Assembly: GCA_902761635.1 (NCBI GenBank)
Contig: CACWLG010000027.1
Span: forward strand, 1-35,287
Reading direction: 5' to 3'
DNA length: 35,287 nt
Source of the DNA: Oscillospiraceae bacterium
Lineage (GTDB): Bacteria; Bacillota; Clostridia; Oscillospirales; Oscillospiraceae
In this document: one piece after another, positions 15,380-22,589 of the stretch
Layout: every line of letters starts with the position of its first letter
Position numbering within the stretch: the stretch's first letter is position 1
Notes under the pieces: generated by a model
Database searches by the model: none
What the model was told of the DNA's origin: nothing
What the model saw: only the letters and a program-made list of their open reading frames with translations
Made by a program: the position numbers and the translations under genes

Positions 15380-15712
15380 CTTAGCTTTTATTGCTGCACA
15401 ATATACTTGTGTGATGTGAAAAGTGTTTCTTCTGTGATAGTTTTCAGGAGGGTACTCTCATATCATTCGATCTCCTTTGATTCCATTGTAGAGCAAGGCT
15501 TTCAAGAAATCGAATGTACCGATGAAAATGTTTGGAATATGTGTGCCCGCTGCCGGGATTATATCATTTTGATTGAGTCCGTTATGAACACTCGTACCAA
15601 AACCGAGGATTTTCTTTTGAAAATCCTCGGTTTTCAGTGTCATATGTCAAGCTGTTGTGGTTGTCAATTTTCCTTTTCGAGCTTAGTTGTCGTGAACACA
15701 AGTGGAACGAGC
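15380..15712. other. Intergenic stretch at left edge of mobile segment
   Basis: These 333 bases separate the LysR gene from the integrase stop. Short frames exist on both strands, but none has a ribosome site or recognisable family. The only clear structure is the perfect inverted repeat at 15599-15634. If the integrase segment inserted here, the left junction should lie within this stretch. Confidence 0.5.
15599..15634. terminator. Perfect 16-bp inverted repeat, bidirectional terminator
   Basis: Arms 15599-15614 and 15619-15634 are perfectly complementary around a TTTT loop, with A-rich left and T-rich right ends, so it can terminate in both directions. It lies between the convergent LysR and integrase genes. 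A recombination-site role is also possible next to an integrase. Confidence 0.7.
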
Positions 15713-16888
15713 TCAGATTTTAATGCCGGCCTGCATGGCGCGGCTGGCCTCACGCTTGTTCTTGTCAAAGGCATGGCTGTAGATGTCCAAGGTAGTGGAC
15801 GGCTGAGCGTGGCCGAGAAGTCCCGCCACGGTGGTTACATCTGTTCCGCATGCGATCAGAAGGCTTGCGTTTGTATGGCGTAGAGAGTGGACATTCAGGC
15901 TTTCCGGAAGTCCATGTTTTCTCAGGATCAGTTTGAAGCGCCATGTGAAGCTGCTGGGCGTCATAGGGAGCGCCGCATCCTTTCGCCGGAAGATATAATC
16001 GTCATCTGTCAATTCCCGTTCATCATAGCTGCTGGTCTCATACTTGCATTCCCCTCGGTACTCATTGAGCAGAGTTTCCATTTCATAGGAGAAGTACACA
16101 TACCGGTCTCCCGCGCTGGTCTTTGGTTCCTTCACGATAATCTCTTCTCCGCTGAGCTTGACCACATTTCGCTGGATATGGATGCTCCGTTCCTTATAAT
16201 CGATGTCACCCCATTTGAGACCGCAGCATTCACCGCGCCGCATCCCGGTAGCAATCAAAAGCTTGAAGAAGGTCTCGTACTTAAGGCTTTCCTTTTCCAG
16301 CGCCACCATCAGCAGGCGGACTGTATCTTCGTCCGCGACCTTCTTTTCTTTCTTCTTCCCGCTGTACTTGTATGTACGCCAGGCGGGATTGTGTGTAATA
16401 AAACCGCCCTCCATAGCATCGGAGAGAATCCCACACAGGCAGGCGTGGACTCCTTCAACCGTATGCTCGGAGAGCGGTTTTCCCGTTTGTTCACTTACGG
16501 TATTTCTTAGCTTGCTGTAATACTTCCGGAAAATCTCCGGGCGGAGCTCAGTCAGCTTGTAGTGACCAAGCTCCGGCAGAAATCTTGCGATGTCCTGCTT
16601 TTCCCGGATCAGCGTGGACTTTGCCATCTTATCCGGCGCGATCTCCTGCAGCCAGTATTCGGTGTACTGGGCAAGGGTCGTTTTTCTGTCTACTATGGGA
16701 GCGGTGCTTTTGCACTCCATCTCGAAAAGTGTGGACTGCTCGCTGAGCCATTTCTCCGTCTGCTTCTTTGTCAGGCCCTCGGGCGGTTTGACGGTTTTTT
16801 GCTGAGATTTGAGTCGCTTGCCGGTATGATCGTAGCCCATGGAGACGATGATCAGGTAGCTTCCGCCACGTTTGCGTATGCTTGCCAT
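15713..16888 (-). CDS. Tyrosine recombinase (phage/ICE-type integrase)
   Basis: A 391-aa integrase. The ATG at 16886-16888 has a perfect AAGGAGG site; upstream codons in this frame have no family resemblance. The N-terminus (M-A-S-I-R-K-R-G-G-S-Y) is an AP2-like arm-binding domain. Residues about 70-170 are the SAM-like core-binding domain. The catalytic domain has Arg in A-T-G-M-R-R-G-E, Lys in E-P-K-T-S-A-G, H-S-L-R-H-T, and L-G-H-A-Q-P-S-T-T-L-D-I-Y-S-H with the nucleophile Tyr. All catalytic residues are present, so it should be active. It lies 253 bases downstream of the RepA-like gene, the usual order (repA then int) in small integrative elements of Firmicutes. The gene points out of the segment, as is normal for an integrase near its att site. 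Confidence 0.95.
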   Translation of the reverse strand: MASIRKRGGSYLIIVSMGYDHTGKRLKSQQKTVKPPEGLTKKQTEKWLSEQSTLFEMECKSTAPIVDRKTTLAQYTEYWLQEIAPDKMAKSTLIREKQDIARFLPELGHYKLTELRPEIFRKYYSKLRNTVSEQTGKPLSEHTVEGVHACLCGILSDAMEGGFITHNPAWRTYKYSGKKKEKKVADEDTVRLLMVALEKESLKYETFFKLLIATGMRRGECCGLKWGDIDYKERSIHIQRNVVKLSGEEIIVKEPKTSAGDRYVYFSYEMETLLNEYRGECKYETSSYDERELTDDDYIFRRKDAALPMTPSSFTWRFKLILRKHGLPESLNVHSLRHTNASLLIACGTDVTTVAGLLGHAQPSTTLDIYSHAFDKNKREASRAMQAGIKI

Positions 16889-16986
16889 TGTAATCCTCCT
16901 TGTCTGACCTCTTTCCTGTTGAGGCCTTTCTTGTAAGGACACAATACCCTCGGTCTCTCTTCTCGCTCGTACATCGCCTCTCCTAA

Positions 16987-17013
16987 CGCAGGCTTTGTCG
17001 GCTCTTGCCTGCG
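16987..17013. other. Hairpin between RepA-like and integrase genes
   Basis: Perfect 7-bp arms (16987-16993 and 17007-17013) with a 13-base loop. On the plus strand it is followed by CTTTTGTTTT, so it could terminate antisense transcripts. It lies in the 253-base gap (16889-17141), which holds no convincing gene. Confidence 0.4.
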
Positions 17014-17088
17014 CTTTTGTTTTCCCCAGGGTGTTGACCCGTATTTCGTCCCAAGATTGCACACAGGGCATTCTGCGGCCTGCAGCAG

Positions 17089-17228
17089 CGTGACGATTCG
17101 CCTGCCCGCGTGACGATGTTTTACTCTTTCCTTTTTAACCGTCACGCCGATTCTCCAGTATTTGCAATGCTTTCCGGGTTTCGTGACGATAATGCTCCCC
17201 TGCAGGAGCTAATCGTCACATCGTCACA
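17089..17228. repeat. Iteron-like TGACGAT repeats
   Basis: CGTGACGAT occurs at 17089-17097, 17109-17117 and 17182-17190. The inverse ATCGTCAC occurs at 17212-17219 and 17220-17227, and a partial copy CGTCACG at 17140-17146. The group spans the 3' end of the RepA-like gene and the gap after it. Short repeats beside a replication gene are typical of iterons, where an initiator binds. Confidence 0.55.
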
Positions 17229-18198
17229 GGCTCGATCGTACCGTAAAAGAAAAGCTCGTCTCTTTCTGTCCCTCGACGGTTCAAACGAAATACCGAGTCG
17301 TGTCAGCTCCTGCCGATTGCCGCGTATCTTACGTGAGAAAATATTAGGTTGGATATCCAGACCCAGGATCTCAACAAGCTCTGTAGCTGTTCCGTCGAAT
17401 CGTTGATACTCCCGGATGTACTCGACCACGCGGAGAAGCTGCGGCTCCCTTTCCAACAGATTCAGCAGCGGGGTGTCGCACTCGATCATGTTCCACTCTC
17501 CCGATTCTCTGTCCTGCTCCAGAGTAAACTGTTTTTCCTCGATATCCCGGCCACGGACGTAGAGCTGTGTTTCCGCGTCACCGGGATGCTCCTTACACAG
17601 AACGTATGTTCCATCAGCCGCACCTGCCAAACCTGTCGTACCGGAAATCTTTGTGTGCGGATCGCTGGCCTCCTGCTTTCGGAGATGGTGTACAAGGACA
17701 ATTGCGATCTGGTATTTATCCGCTATGCGCTTGAGCATTCCGATGTCCTGGTAGTCGCTGGCATAGAGATTGCTGTCTCCTGCGTTGCCGCGAACCTTTT
17801 GCAGGGTATCGATCACGATCAGGTTCGTGTCTCTGTGCTCCTCCAGAAAGGCAGTCAGCTGATCACAGAGACCGTCAGTCAGGGATTTCGAGAGTATCGC
17901 AAGATGGAGCGTGTCCGGCGGATCATCTGTCAGCTCTGAGATTCTCTGCTGCAGTCTCACATGATTGTCCTCAAGGCAGAGGGAGAGAACCGTTCCCTGT
18001 TCTGTATCCTGGCCCCAGAGGGGTTTTCCGGAAGCAACGGCCAGCGCGAGCTGGAGCAGCAGCCAGCTCTTTCCGACCTTCGGCGGTCCAGCGAAGATGT
18101 GCAATCCCCTTTGGGAGGAGTCCGTCCACAACGAATCTTGTGGGCGGCAGTTTCATTTCATAGAGCTCCCGCGCGGTTACGGTTTCTATTTTTTTCAT
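17142..18198 (-). pseudogene. RepA-like AAA/RecA-fold ATPase with N-terminal frameshift
   Basis: The protein is split over two frames. Codons from an ATG at 18198, which has an AGGGAGG site, give MKKIETVTARELYEM and F-V-V-D-G-L-L-P-K-G. The next frame then continues at G-L-H-I-F-A-G-P-P-K-V-G-K-S (Walker A) and runs to 17142. Removing one base from the run of four Gs (18106-18109 on the plus strand are C) restores one protein of about 351 aa. Further marks are L-I-V-I-D-T-L-Q-K (Walker B), V-L-V-H-H-L-R-K and an H-T-K-I-S-G-T-T-G-L-A-G-A-A-D-G segment. These identify the RecA-like RepA helicase/primase-associated ATPases of plasmids and integrative elements. The C-terminal tail contains codons made of the TGACGAT repeats. 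A sequencing error in the G-run would also explain the break. Confidence 0.75.
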
Positions 18199-18398
18199 TT
18201 TGATCCCTCCCTTGCAAAAGCATTTGTCAGCTTACATTGTCGGATGCTGCACTCAAAAAACATTCATTCACCTTTTTGACCTTTCTCTTTGGATTTTCAG
18301 TTATGTTGAAAACAGAAATCGTTGCTCACGATACTCCCTCCCCTCTTTGAGCTTTAAGAAATTAGATAATTTGATTTCTATTTCTATTTTCGATTTTG

Positions 18399-18427
18399 AT
18401 TATACATCCCTTCTTGACATCTGTCAA
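18399..18427 (-). promoter_or_regulatory. Perfect-consensus promoter for RepA-like gene
   Basis: On the minus strand TTGACA (18422-18427), exactly 17 bases, TATAAT (18399-18404). Its -35 is one arm of the palindrome TTGACATCTGTCAA (18414-18427), whose other arm is the -35 of the opposite promoter. Confidence 0.8.
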
Positions 18428-18442
18428 TAGTTAATTTATAAT
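18414..18442 (+). promoter_or_regulatory. Perfect-consensus promoter for DUF6076 gene
   Basis: TTGACA (18414-18419), exactly 17 bases, TATAAT (18437-18442), about 45 bases before the DUF6076 ATG. Flanking AATAGTT (18426-18432) and a downstream AACTATT form a second dyad over the -10. A repressor on either dyad would block both directions or this one. Confidence 0.85.
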
Positions 18443-18486
18443 AATTTCAAATCAACTATTTCTTGCATTTTTCTGGAGGGCTGCTC

Positions 18487-19551
18487 ATGAACTTCTTGGA
18501 CAAATATATTGTTGATCCCAACTACTCTGTTTTTCATGCGCATATCTATTTTGGAGATGAAGAGTACTGGATTGGGAATCGCTCCTCGCCCATTTCTTAC
18601 TGTGAGATTCTGACACAGGTGCTGAATTATGATCTCGCTCCCTATAGGGCTGCGTTGGATCACTATCTGGATTGTTTTGACCACAAGAACTCCGAAGAGA
18701 TCGTCGCTGCTCATGACAATCTGTATCTGGCTTTTGGCAAACTGCCGCTTTATGAACACTTCTATCGCAAAAAGAATCATCCGTATCGAACCAGGATGGA
18801 ATTGATCGGCGATGATCGGGAAGAGACTCTTGCCAAATACATTTTTAGAGACACCAGTACGCGGGATCGTTATCTGCAAGTCCGCGACGATATAGAATTC
18901 ATTCAGGGGCGTTATGCGTGGTTCCTGGATGAAATGCTGGGCAGTCAGGATTCCGGCAAAAAGAAAGGCCAGAGGAAGATTCCTCTGGCAGAGCAGATTG
19001 CAAAAGCAAATCTGAGTTCGCTCGTGATCGACGCAAGTCTTGGAGAAAACAAGATCGTAGACTTACCGTCTGTTAAAGTCCAGTATCTGATTCGGGAAAC
19101 GGAAACCGGAAACGCGGTTGTGGAAATGTTTACCTTCAGTCGTATTCTCGACTTTGTATATGTGGAGCTGATGCGCGGCATACAGAAGGGCTATGTCCCG
19201 AAGCGCTGCGCCAACTGCGGGCGCTGGTTTCTCCATACGCCGGGTGTATCTTATGCCTATTGTGACAGGATCGCTCCCGGCGAAACAGAGAAGACCTGTC
19301 GGGACATTGGCGCCGTAACGAGCTTTCAAGACAAAGTCAGGAACAATGAGATTTGGCAGACACATCAACGTGCATACAAGAAATACTATGCCCGTGTGCT
19401 GAAAAACAATATGACAAAAGAAGAATTCACCGCGTGGGCAAAGGACGCTGAGAAGCTCCGCGATAAAGCCCTCTCAGAGTATGAGCTTGTGCAGGACGAT
19501 GACCGTCTATGGATTATCGCCAAACTGAAACAGGATTTGAATGAAAAATAG
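18487..19551 (+). CDS. DUF6076 family protein
   Basis: A 354-aa protein; the ATG at 18487 follows a GGAGG site by 7 bases, and the upstream in-frame ATG is worse placed. The N-terminal 200 residues are charged, with no membrane spans. Near residues 236-262 there is C-A-N-C-G-R-W-F-L-H then Y-C-D-R, followed by a further Cys in K-T-C-R-D-I-G, a zinc-ribbon-like arrangement. A long charged helical C-terminus with F-x-x-W-A-K-D-A-E follows. This is the DUF6076 pattern seen in many clostridial genomes, often by integrases. Function is unknown. A zinc ribbon plus a helical tail suggests nucleic-acid binding. It is the only plus-strand gene in the mobile segment and has the strongest promoter in the window. 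Confidence 0.75.
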   Translation: MNFLDKYIVDPNYSVFHAHIYFGDEEYWIGNRSSPISYCEILTQVLNYDLAPYRAALDHYLDCFDHKNSEEIVAAHDNLYLAFGKLPLYEHFYRKKNHPYRTRMELIGDDREETLAKYIFRDTSTRDRYLQVRDDIEFIQGRYAWFLDEMLGSQDSGKKKGQRKIPLAEQIAKANLSSLVIDASLGENKIVDLPSVKVQYLIRETETGNAVVEMFTFSRILDFVYVELMRGIQKGYVPKRCANCGRWFLHTPGVSYAYCDRIAPGETEKTCRDIGAVTSFQDKVRNNEIWQTHQRAYKKYYARVLKNNMTKEEFTAWAKDAEKLRDKALSEYELVQDDDRLWIIAKLKQDLNEK

Positions 19552-19635
19552 AGGCAGTCGAATTGCTGTGGCAGTGATATGCTTCCTCTGAGATGCAGTA
19601 AAGACTGGGACGAAATAAAACTTCTTTGAAAAGCG

Positions 19636-19676
19636 CTATCCCACAAATGATTAGGTTGCAATCGCTCGTGGGATAG
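19636..19676 (+). terminator. Stem-loop after DUF6076 gene
   Basis: Arms CTATCCCAC (19636-19644) and GTGGGATAG (19668-19676) enclose a 23-base loop that contains a further short GATT/AATC pairing; ACTTTTATT follows. A plausible terminator 85 bases after the DUF6076 stop. Confidence 0.5.
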
Positions 19677-19707
19677 ACTTTTATTGACAAATTGTTTCCA
19701 TCAAGGG

Positions 19708-19740
19708 TTTTTGAACTGATAAATCTTTGCAGTTCAAAAA
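19708..19740. terminator. Bidirectional terminator between DUF6076 and glycerate kinase
   Basis: Arms 19708-19718 and 19730-19740 are perfectly complementary (TTTTTGAACTG and its inverse) around an 11-base loop, giving T-runs in either direction. It ends the cluster B operon on the minus strand and backs up termination from the plus side. Confidence 0.75.
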
Positions 19741-19758
19741 ATTTCTTTCACCCAAGCT

Positions 19759-20994
19759 TCAAATCTTCAGCAGCGCAACAGCGACATCATTGACGTTTGT
19801 ACCGGTCGGCCCGGTGACGATCAGCCCGCTCACCGCTTGGAGCGCGTGATAGGCGTCGTTGTCCCTCAGCATATCGAATACGGAGATCCCGCGCTCCGCC
19901 AGCGCCGCGCAGGTTTCGCCATCAACATAGCCGCCGGCGGCATCGGTGGGGCCGTCCGTTCCGTCGCTGCCCACGGAGAAGACCGCCGCACCGGGAATGT
20001 CTGCAATGCCGGGAGCCGCAGCAAGCGCCAATTCCTGATTTCGCCCTCCGAGGCCGTGCCCGGTCAGGTGTACGATAGTTTCACCGCCTGCGATAAACGC
20101 GAGAGATCTGTCGGACTGAAAGTGGCTTTTGAGAATACTTGCAAGGAAGCTGCCCGCCTCCCGCGCCTCGCAGCAGAGCTGATCGGTCAGGATGATGGGA
20201 TCATATCCGAGCTTTTGCGCAGCGGCAGCAGCGGCGGCACAGAGTTCACGCACAGAGCCGTTGATGTGCGTTTCCACATTGTGAAGCTCCTTGGGTGTCT
20301 CCTCGTTCAGAAGCTTTTCGGCGTCGGGACTGAGCTTCAGACCGTATTTCGCGGCTATGGTCCCGGCGTGTTCGCAGGTGCTGCTGTCCGGATAAGCCGG
20401 GCCGCTTGCGATCATGTCCAGAGGATCACCCAGGATATCGCTCAGCACGATGCTGAGAACCTTGGCGGGGGCACAGGCCAGAGCAAAACGGCCGCCCTTG
20501 ACCGCGGAGAGACGCTTGCGGATCGTGTTCATCTCCACAATATCCGCGCCGCTTGCCAGAAGCTGACGTGTGATGTCCTGCAGCTCTTCCCCGGGGATAA
20601 GCGGCAATTCAAAGAGGGCGCTGCCGCCGCCGGAGAGCAGAAAGATTACCGTATCCACGGCGCTGCGGTTTTCCACTAATTCCAGCGCTTTCTTGGTCGC
20701 GGCAAAGCTGTTCTCATCCGGTACGGGGTGCCCGGCCTCATAGCAGACAACACCCGGGATTTCGCCAATGACATGACCATATTTGGTGATGACAACGCCG
20801 CCGTCCACCTGTCCCAGCGTATCCACGGCGGCCTTCGCCATCTGCCAGGCGGCCTTGCCGGCGGCGACCAGCAGCGTCTTTCCCGTTCCGGGGGTGTAGT
20901 CTTTGAGCGTGCGGCGCACCGCCTCGTCCGGCAGCACGGCGGCGATACTCTCCCTGACGATCTGATCAGCGTCGTTTCTGAGGGAAATGTTCAT
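19759..20994 (-). CDS. Glycerate 2-kinase, MOFRL/DUF4147 type
   Basis: A 411-aa enzyme that phosphorylates glycerate to 2-phosphoglycerate, the entry to lower glycolysis. The start (20992-20994) has a CGGAGG site; upstream codons are the antisense of garD-proximal DNA. Family marks are V-A-A-G-K-A-A near residue 45, F-L-L-S-G-G-G-S-A-L-F-E-L-P, N-T-I-R-K-R-L-S-A-V-K-G-G-R, L-S-D-I-L-G-D, and the C-terminal MOFRL block with G-G-R-N-Q-E-L-A-L-A and G-S-D-G-T-D-G-P-T-D-A-A-G. Length is typical. E. coli uses an unrelated-fold GarK for the same step. It is the last gene of cluster B, 25 bases after garD, so it completes galactarate breakdown. The gckA/ttuD family name is fitting but I leave the symbol open. 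Confidence 0.93.
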   Translation of the reverse strand: MNISLRNDADQIVRESIAAVLPDEAVRRTLKDYTPGTGKTLLVAAGKAAWQMAKAAVDTLGQVDGGVVITKYGHVIGEIPGVVCYEAGHPVPDENSFAATKKALELVENRSAVDTVIFLLSGGGSALFELPLIPGEELQDITRQLLASGADIVEMNTIRKRLSAVKGGRFALACAPAKVLSIVLSDILGDPLDMIASGPAYPDSSTCEHAGTIAAKYGLKLSPDAEKLLNEETPKELHNVETHINGSVRELCAAAAAAAQKLGYDPIILTDQLCCEAREAGSFLASILKSHFQSDRSLAFIAGGETIVHLTGHGLGGRNQELALAAAPGIADIPGAAVFSVGSDGTDGPTDAAGGYVDGETCAALAERGISVFDMLRDNDAYHALQAVSGLIVTGPTGTNVNDVAVALLKI

Positions 20995-21019
20995 GACGTT
21001 TTCCTCCGTGATTGAGGGT

Positions 21020-22543
21020 TCAGGTGATGGGGGCGGGATTGAAGATACAGATATCGTTGTGCCAGCGGTATTGCTCCGAATAGGGCTGCCTGCGGCCGCT
21101 CGCGACATCCAGGATATAACTGAACATCTCCTCGCCCTGCTCGGCGATCGTGGCCTTGCCAAGGGCAGCGGGGCCTGCGTCATAATCGATGATATCGGGC
21201 CACTGCTCCTTCATCTCGCTTCTCGAGCAGACCTTGATCACCGGAGCCGCGGCGAGGCCGTAGGGTGTACCGCGTCCGGTCATGAAGACCTGCAGGCCCA
21301 TGCCGCTTGCAAGCTGGCTGGTGCCGCAGAAGAGGTCGGAGGCCGGGGTCGCTGCAAAGATCTCGCCGTGCTTTGTGGGCCTCTCGCCGGGAGACAGCAC
21401 CTCCACGATGGGCGAGGTGCCGGACTTTGCGATAGAGCCCATGGACTTTTCGATGATGTTGGAAAGCCCGCCCTTCTTGTTGCCGGGGGTGGTATTTGCG
21501 CCGCGGTCCACGCCGCCCGCGCGGAGGTACTCGTCGTACCACTTCATCTCCTCCACAAGCCGCGCGCCTACCTGATCGTCGATGCAGCGCTCGGCGATGA
21601 ACTGTACGCCGTCGCGCACCTCGGTCACTTCGGAAAACATGACGGTCCCGCCGCCGGAGACAATCAGATCCGCCGCATAGCCCGCCGTGGGATTGGCGGT
21701 GATGCCGGAAAAGGCGTCCGAACCGCCGCACTGCATTCCGACCAGCAGATCGCTGAGGGGCAGCGTAACACGCCTGCGCTCGTTGAGCTTCTGAAGTTTC
21801 TTTTCCGCCATGTCCAGGATCGCGTTCATCACGGCGTCGTGGCCCTTGTGATCCTGGAGTATGATAACATTCTCGGGCGTGTTCAGCTCCGGCCAGAGTG
21901 CGCAGAAGCGCTCGGGCGTAAACTTCTCGCAGCCGAGGCCGACGAGCATGAACTGCCCGCCGAAGTTCGGGTGCAGGGCGATGTTGCGGATGAGGCGCTG
22001 CGGCACCTTGGCCTCCGGCGCGTCGATGGCGACGCCGCAGCCGTACTGGTGATTGACGGTGACCACGTCGTCCACATTGGGGTACTTCGGCAGAAGGTCC
22101 CGGCGGATGCGGGAGATGGCGTCATTGACCACGCCGATGACGCACTGGACCGTGGTGTTGATGCAGAGGATGTTGCGCGTGCCGCCCGGCCCCTCGCCCC
22201 AGGGATTGGGGTAGCCCATCCAGGTTTTGACGGGCGGCTCGGGCAGTTCGGTGACGATATTGGCGGAAAAACGCATGGCGTCGAGATCGGGCGCGGGGGC
22301 CATGAGAAGATTGGTCTCGTTGACCCAGCCGCCGCGGTGCATATCCTCACGCATGGTACCGAGCACAACGCCGTAGCGCACGACCTCACCGCCTGCCGGG
22401 ATATCGCAGAGGGCGATCTTATGCGCCTGGGGGATGTCCTGCTGCAATACAGTGCCGTCGGGGAGTGCCGTCCCTTTTTTGAGATCACGGATGGCGACGG
22501 CGACATTGTCGCGTTCGTTGATTTTGATACTGAGTGCTTCCAT
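21020..22543 (-). CDS. garD: Galactarate dehydratase
   Basis: A 507-aa enzyme converting galactarate to 5-dehydro-4-deoxyglucarate with Fe. The ATG at 22541-22543 has an AGGAGG site. The protein closely follows E. coli GarD (523 aa) over its whole length. It has H-K-I-A-L-C-D-I-P-A-G-G-E-V-V-R-Y-G in the SAF domain, RRDLLPKYPNVDDVV, N-H-Q-Y-G-C-G-V-A-I-D-A-P, V-G-L-G-C-E-K-F-T-P-E-R-F, G-M-Q-C-G-G-S-D-A-F-S-G, F-S-E-V-T-E-V-R-D and the F-N-P-A-P terminus. This level of identity separates it from altronate dehydratase. It stands between the DHDPS-family lyase and the glycerate kinase gene, with garR further upstream, so the catabolic order is clear. The ribosome site directly follows a perfect hairpin (22558-22583). 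Confidence 0.95.
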   Translation of the reverse strand: MEALSIKINERDNVAVAIRDLKKGTALPDGTVLQQDIPQAHKIALCDIPAGGEVVRYGVVLGTMREDMHRGGWVNETNLLMAPAPDLDAMRFSANIVTELPEPPVKTWMGYPNPWGEGPGGTRNILCINTTVQCVIGVVNDAISRIRRDLLPKYPNVDDVVTVNHQYGCGVAIDAPEAKVPQRLIRNIALHPNFGGQFMLVGLGCEKFTPERFCALWPELNTPENVIILQDHKGHDAVMNAILDMAEKKLQKLNERRRVTLPLSDLLVGMQCGGSDAFSGITANPTAGYAADLIVSGGGTVMFSEVTEVRDGVQFIAERCIDDQVGARLVEEMKWYDEYLRAGGVDRGANTTPGNKKGGLSNIIEKSMGSIAKSGTSPIVEVLSPGERPTKHGEIFAATPASDLFCGTSQLASGMGLQVFMTGRGTPYGLAAAPVIKVCSRSEMKEQWPDIIDYDAGPAALGKATIAEQGEEMFSYILDVASGRRQPYSEQYRWHNDICIFNPAPIT

Positions 22544-22557
22544 AGCTGCCTCCTGAA

Positions 22558-22583
22558 AACGGGTCGGAAAACACCGACCCGTT
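22558..22583 (-). other. Hairpin abutting the garD ribosome site
   Basis: Perfect 10-bp arms (22558-22567 and 22574-22583) with a 6-base loop; on the minus strand TTTTC and then the AGGAGG of garD follow. It could attenuate, protect the mRNA 3' side of the lyase message, or affect garD translation. Confidence 0.6.
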
Positions 22584-22589
22584 GTTTTG

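Larger units (their letters stand above)
18199..18486. promoter_or_regulatory. AT-rich divergent control region of the mobile segment
   Basis: These 288 bases separate the RepA-like and DUF6076 genes and contain the twin promoters described separately. The roughly 190-base minus-strand leader of repA holds short frames with plausible ribosome sites. One starts at a GTG at 18327-18329 and ends at 18297 (10 codons). Another ends in an ATGA overlap with the repA start. They may be leader peptides; I do not call them genes. Confidence 0.4.

Noticed and set aside
16852-17145. 97-codon minus-strand frame between RepA-like and integrase genes
   Set aside because: It overlaps the well-supported integrase start, contains the repeat cluster and a hairpin, and has no recognisable excisionase or helix-turn-helix pattern.
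18106-18109. Programmed ribosomal frameshift in the RepA-like gene
   Set aside because: The shift needed is +1 (or -2) at AAG-GGG, without a slippery heptamer of the known -1 type or a rare stop codon, so mutation, tract variation or sequencing error is simpler.
21020-22543. Altronate dehydratase instead of galactarate dehydratase
   Set aside because: The sequence follows GarD through nearly every conserved block, including the Y-G-C-G-V-A-I-x-A-P and G-L-G-C-E-K regions and the F-N-P-A-P end.
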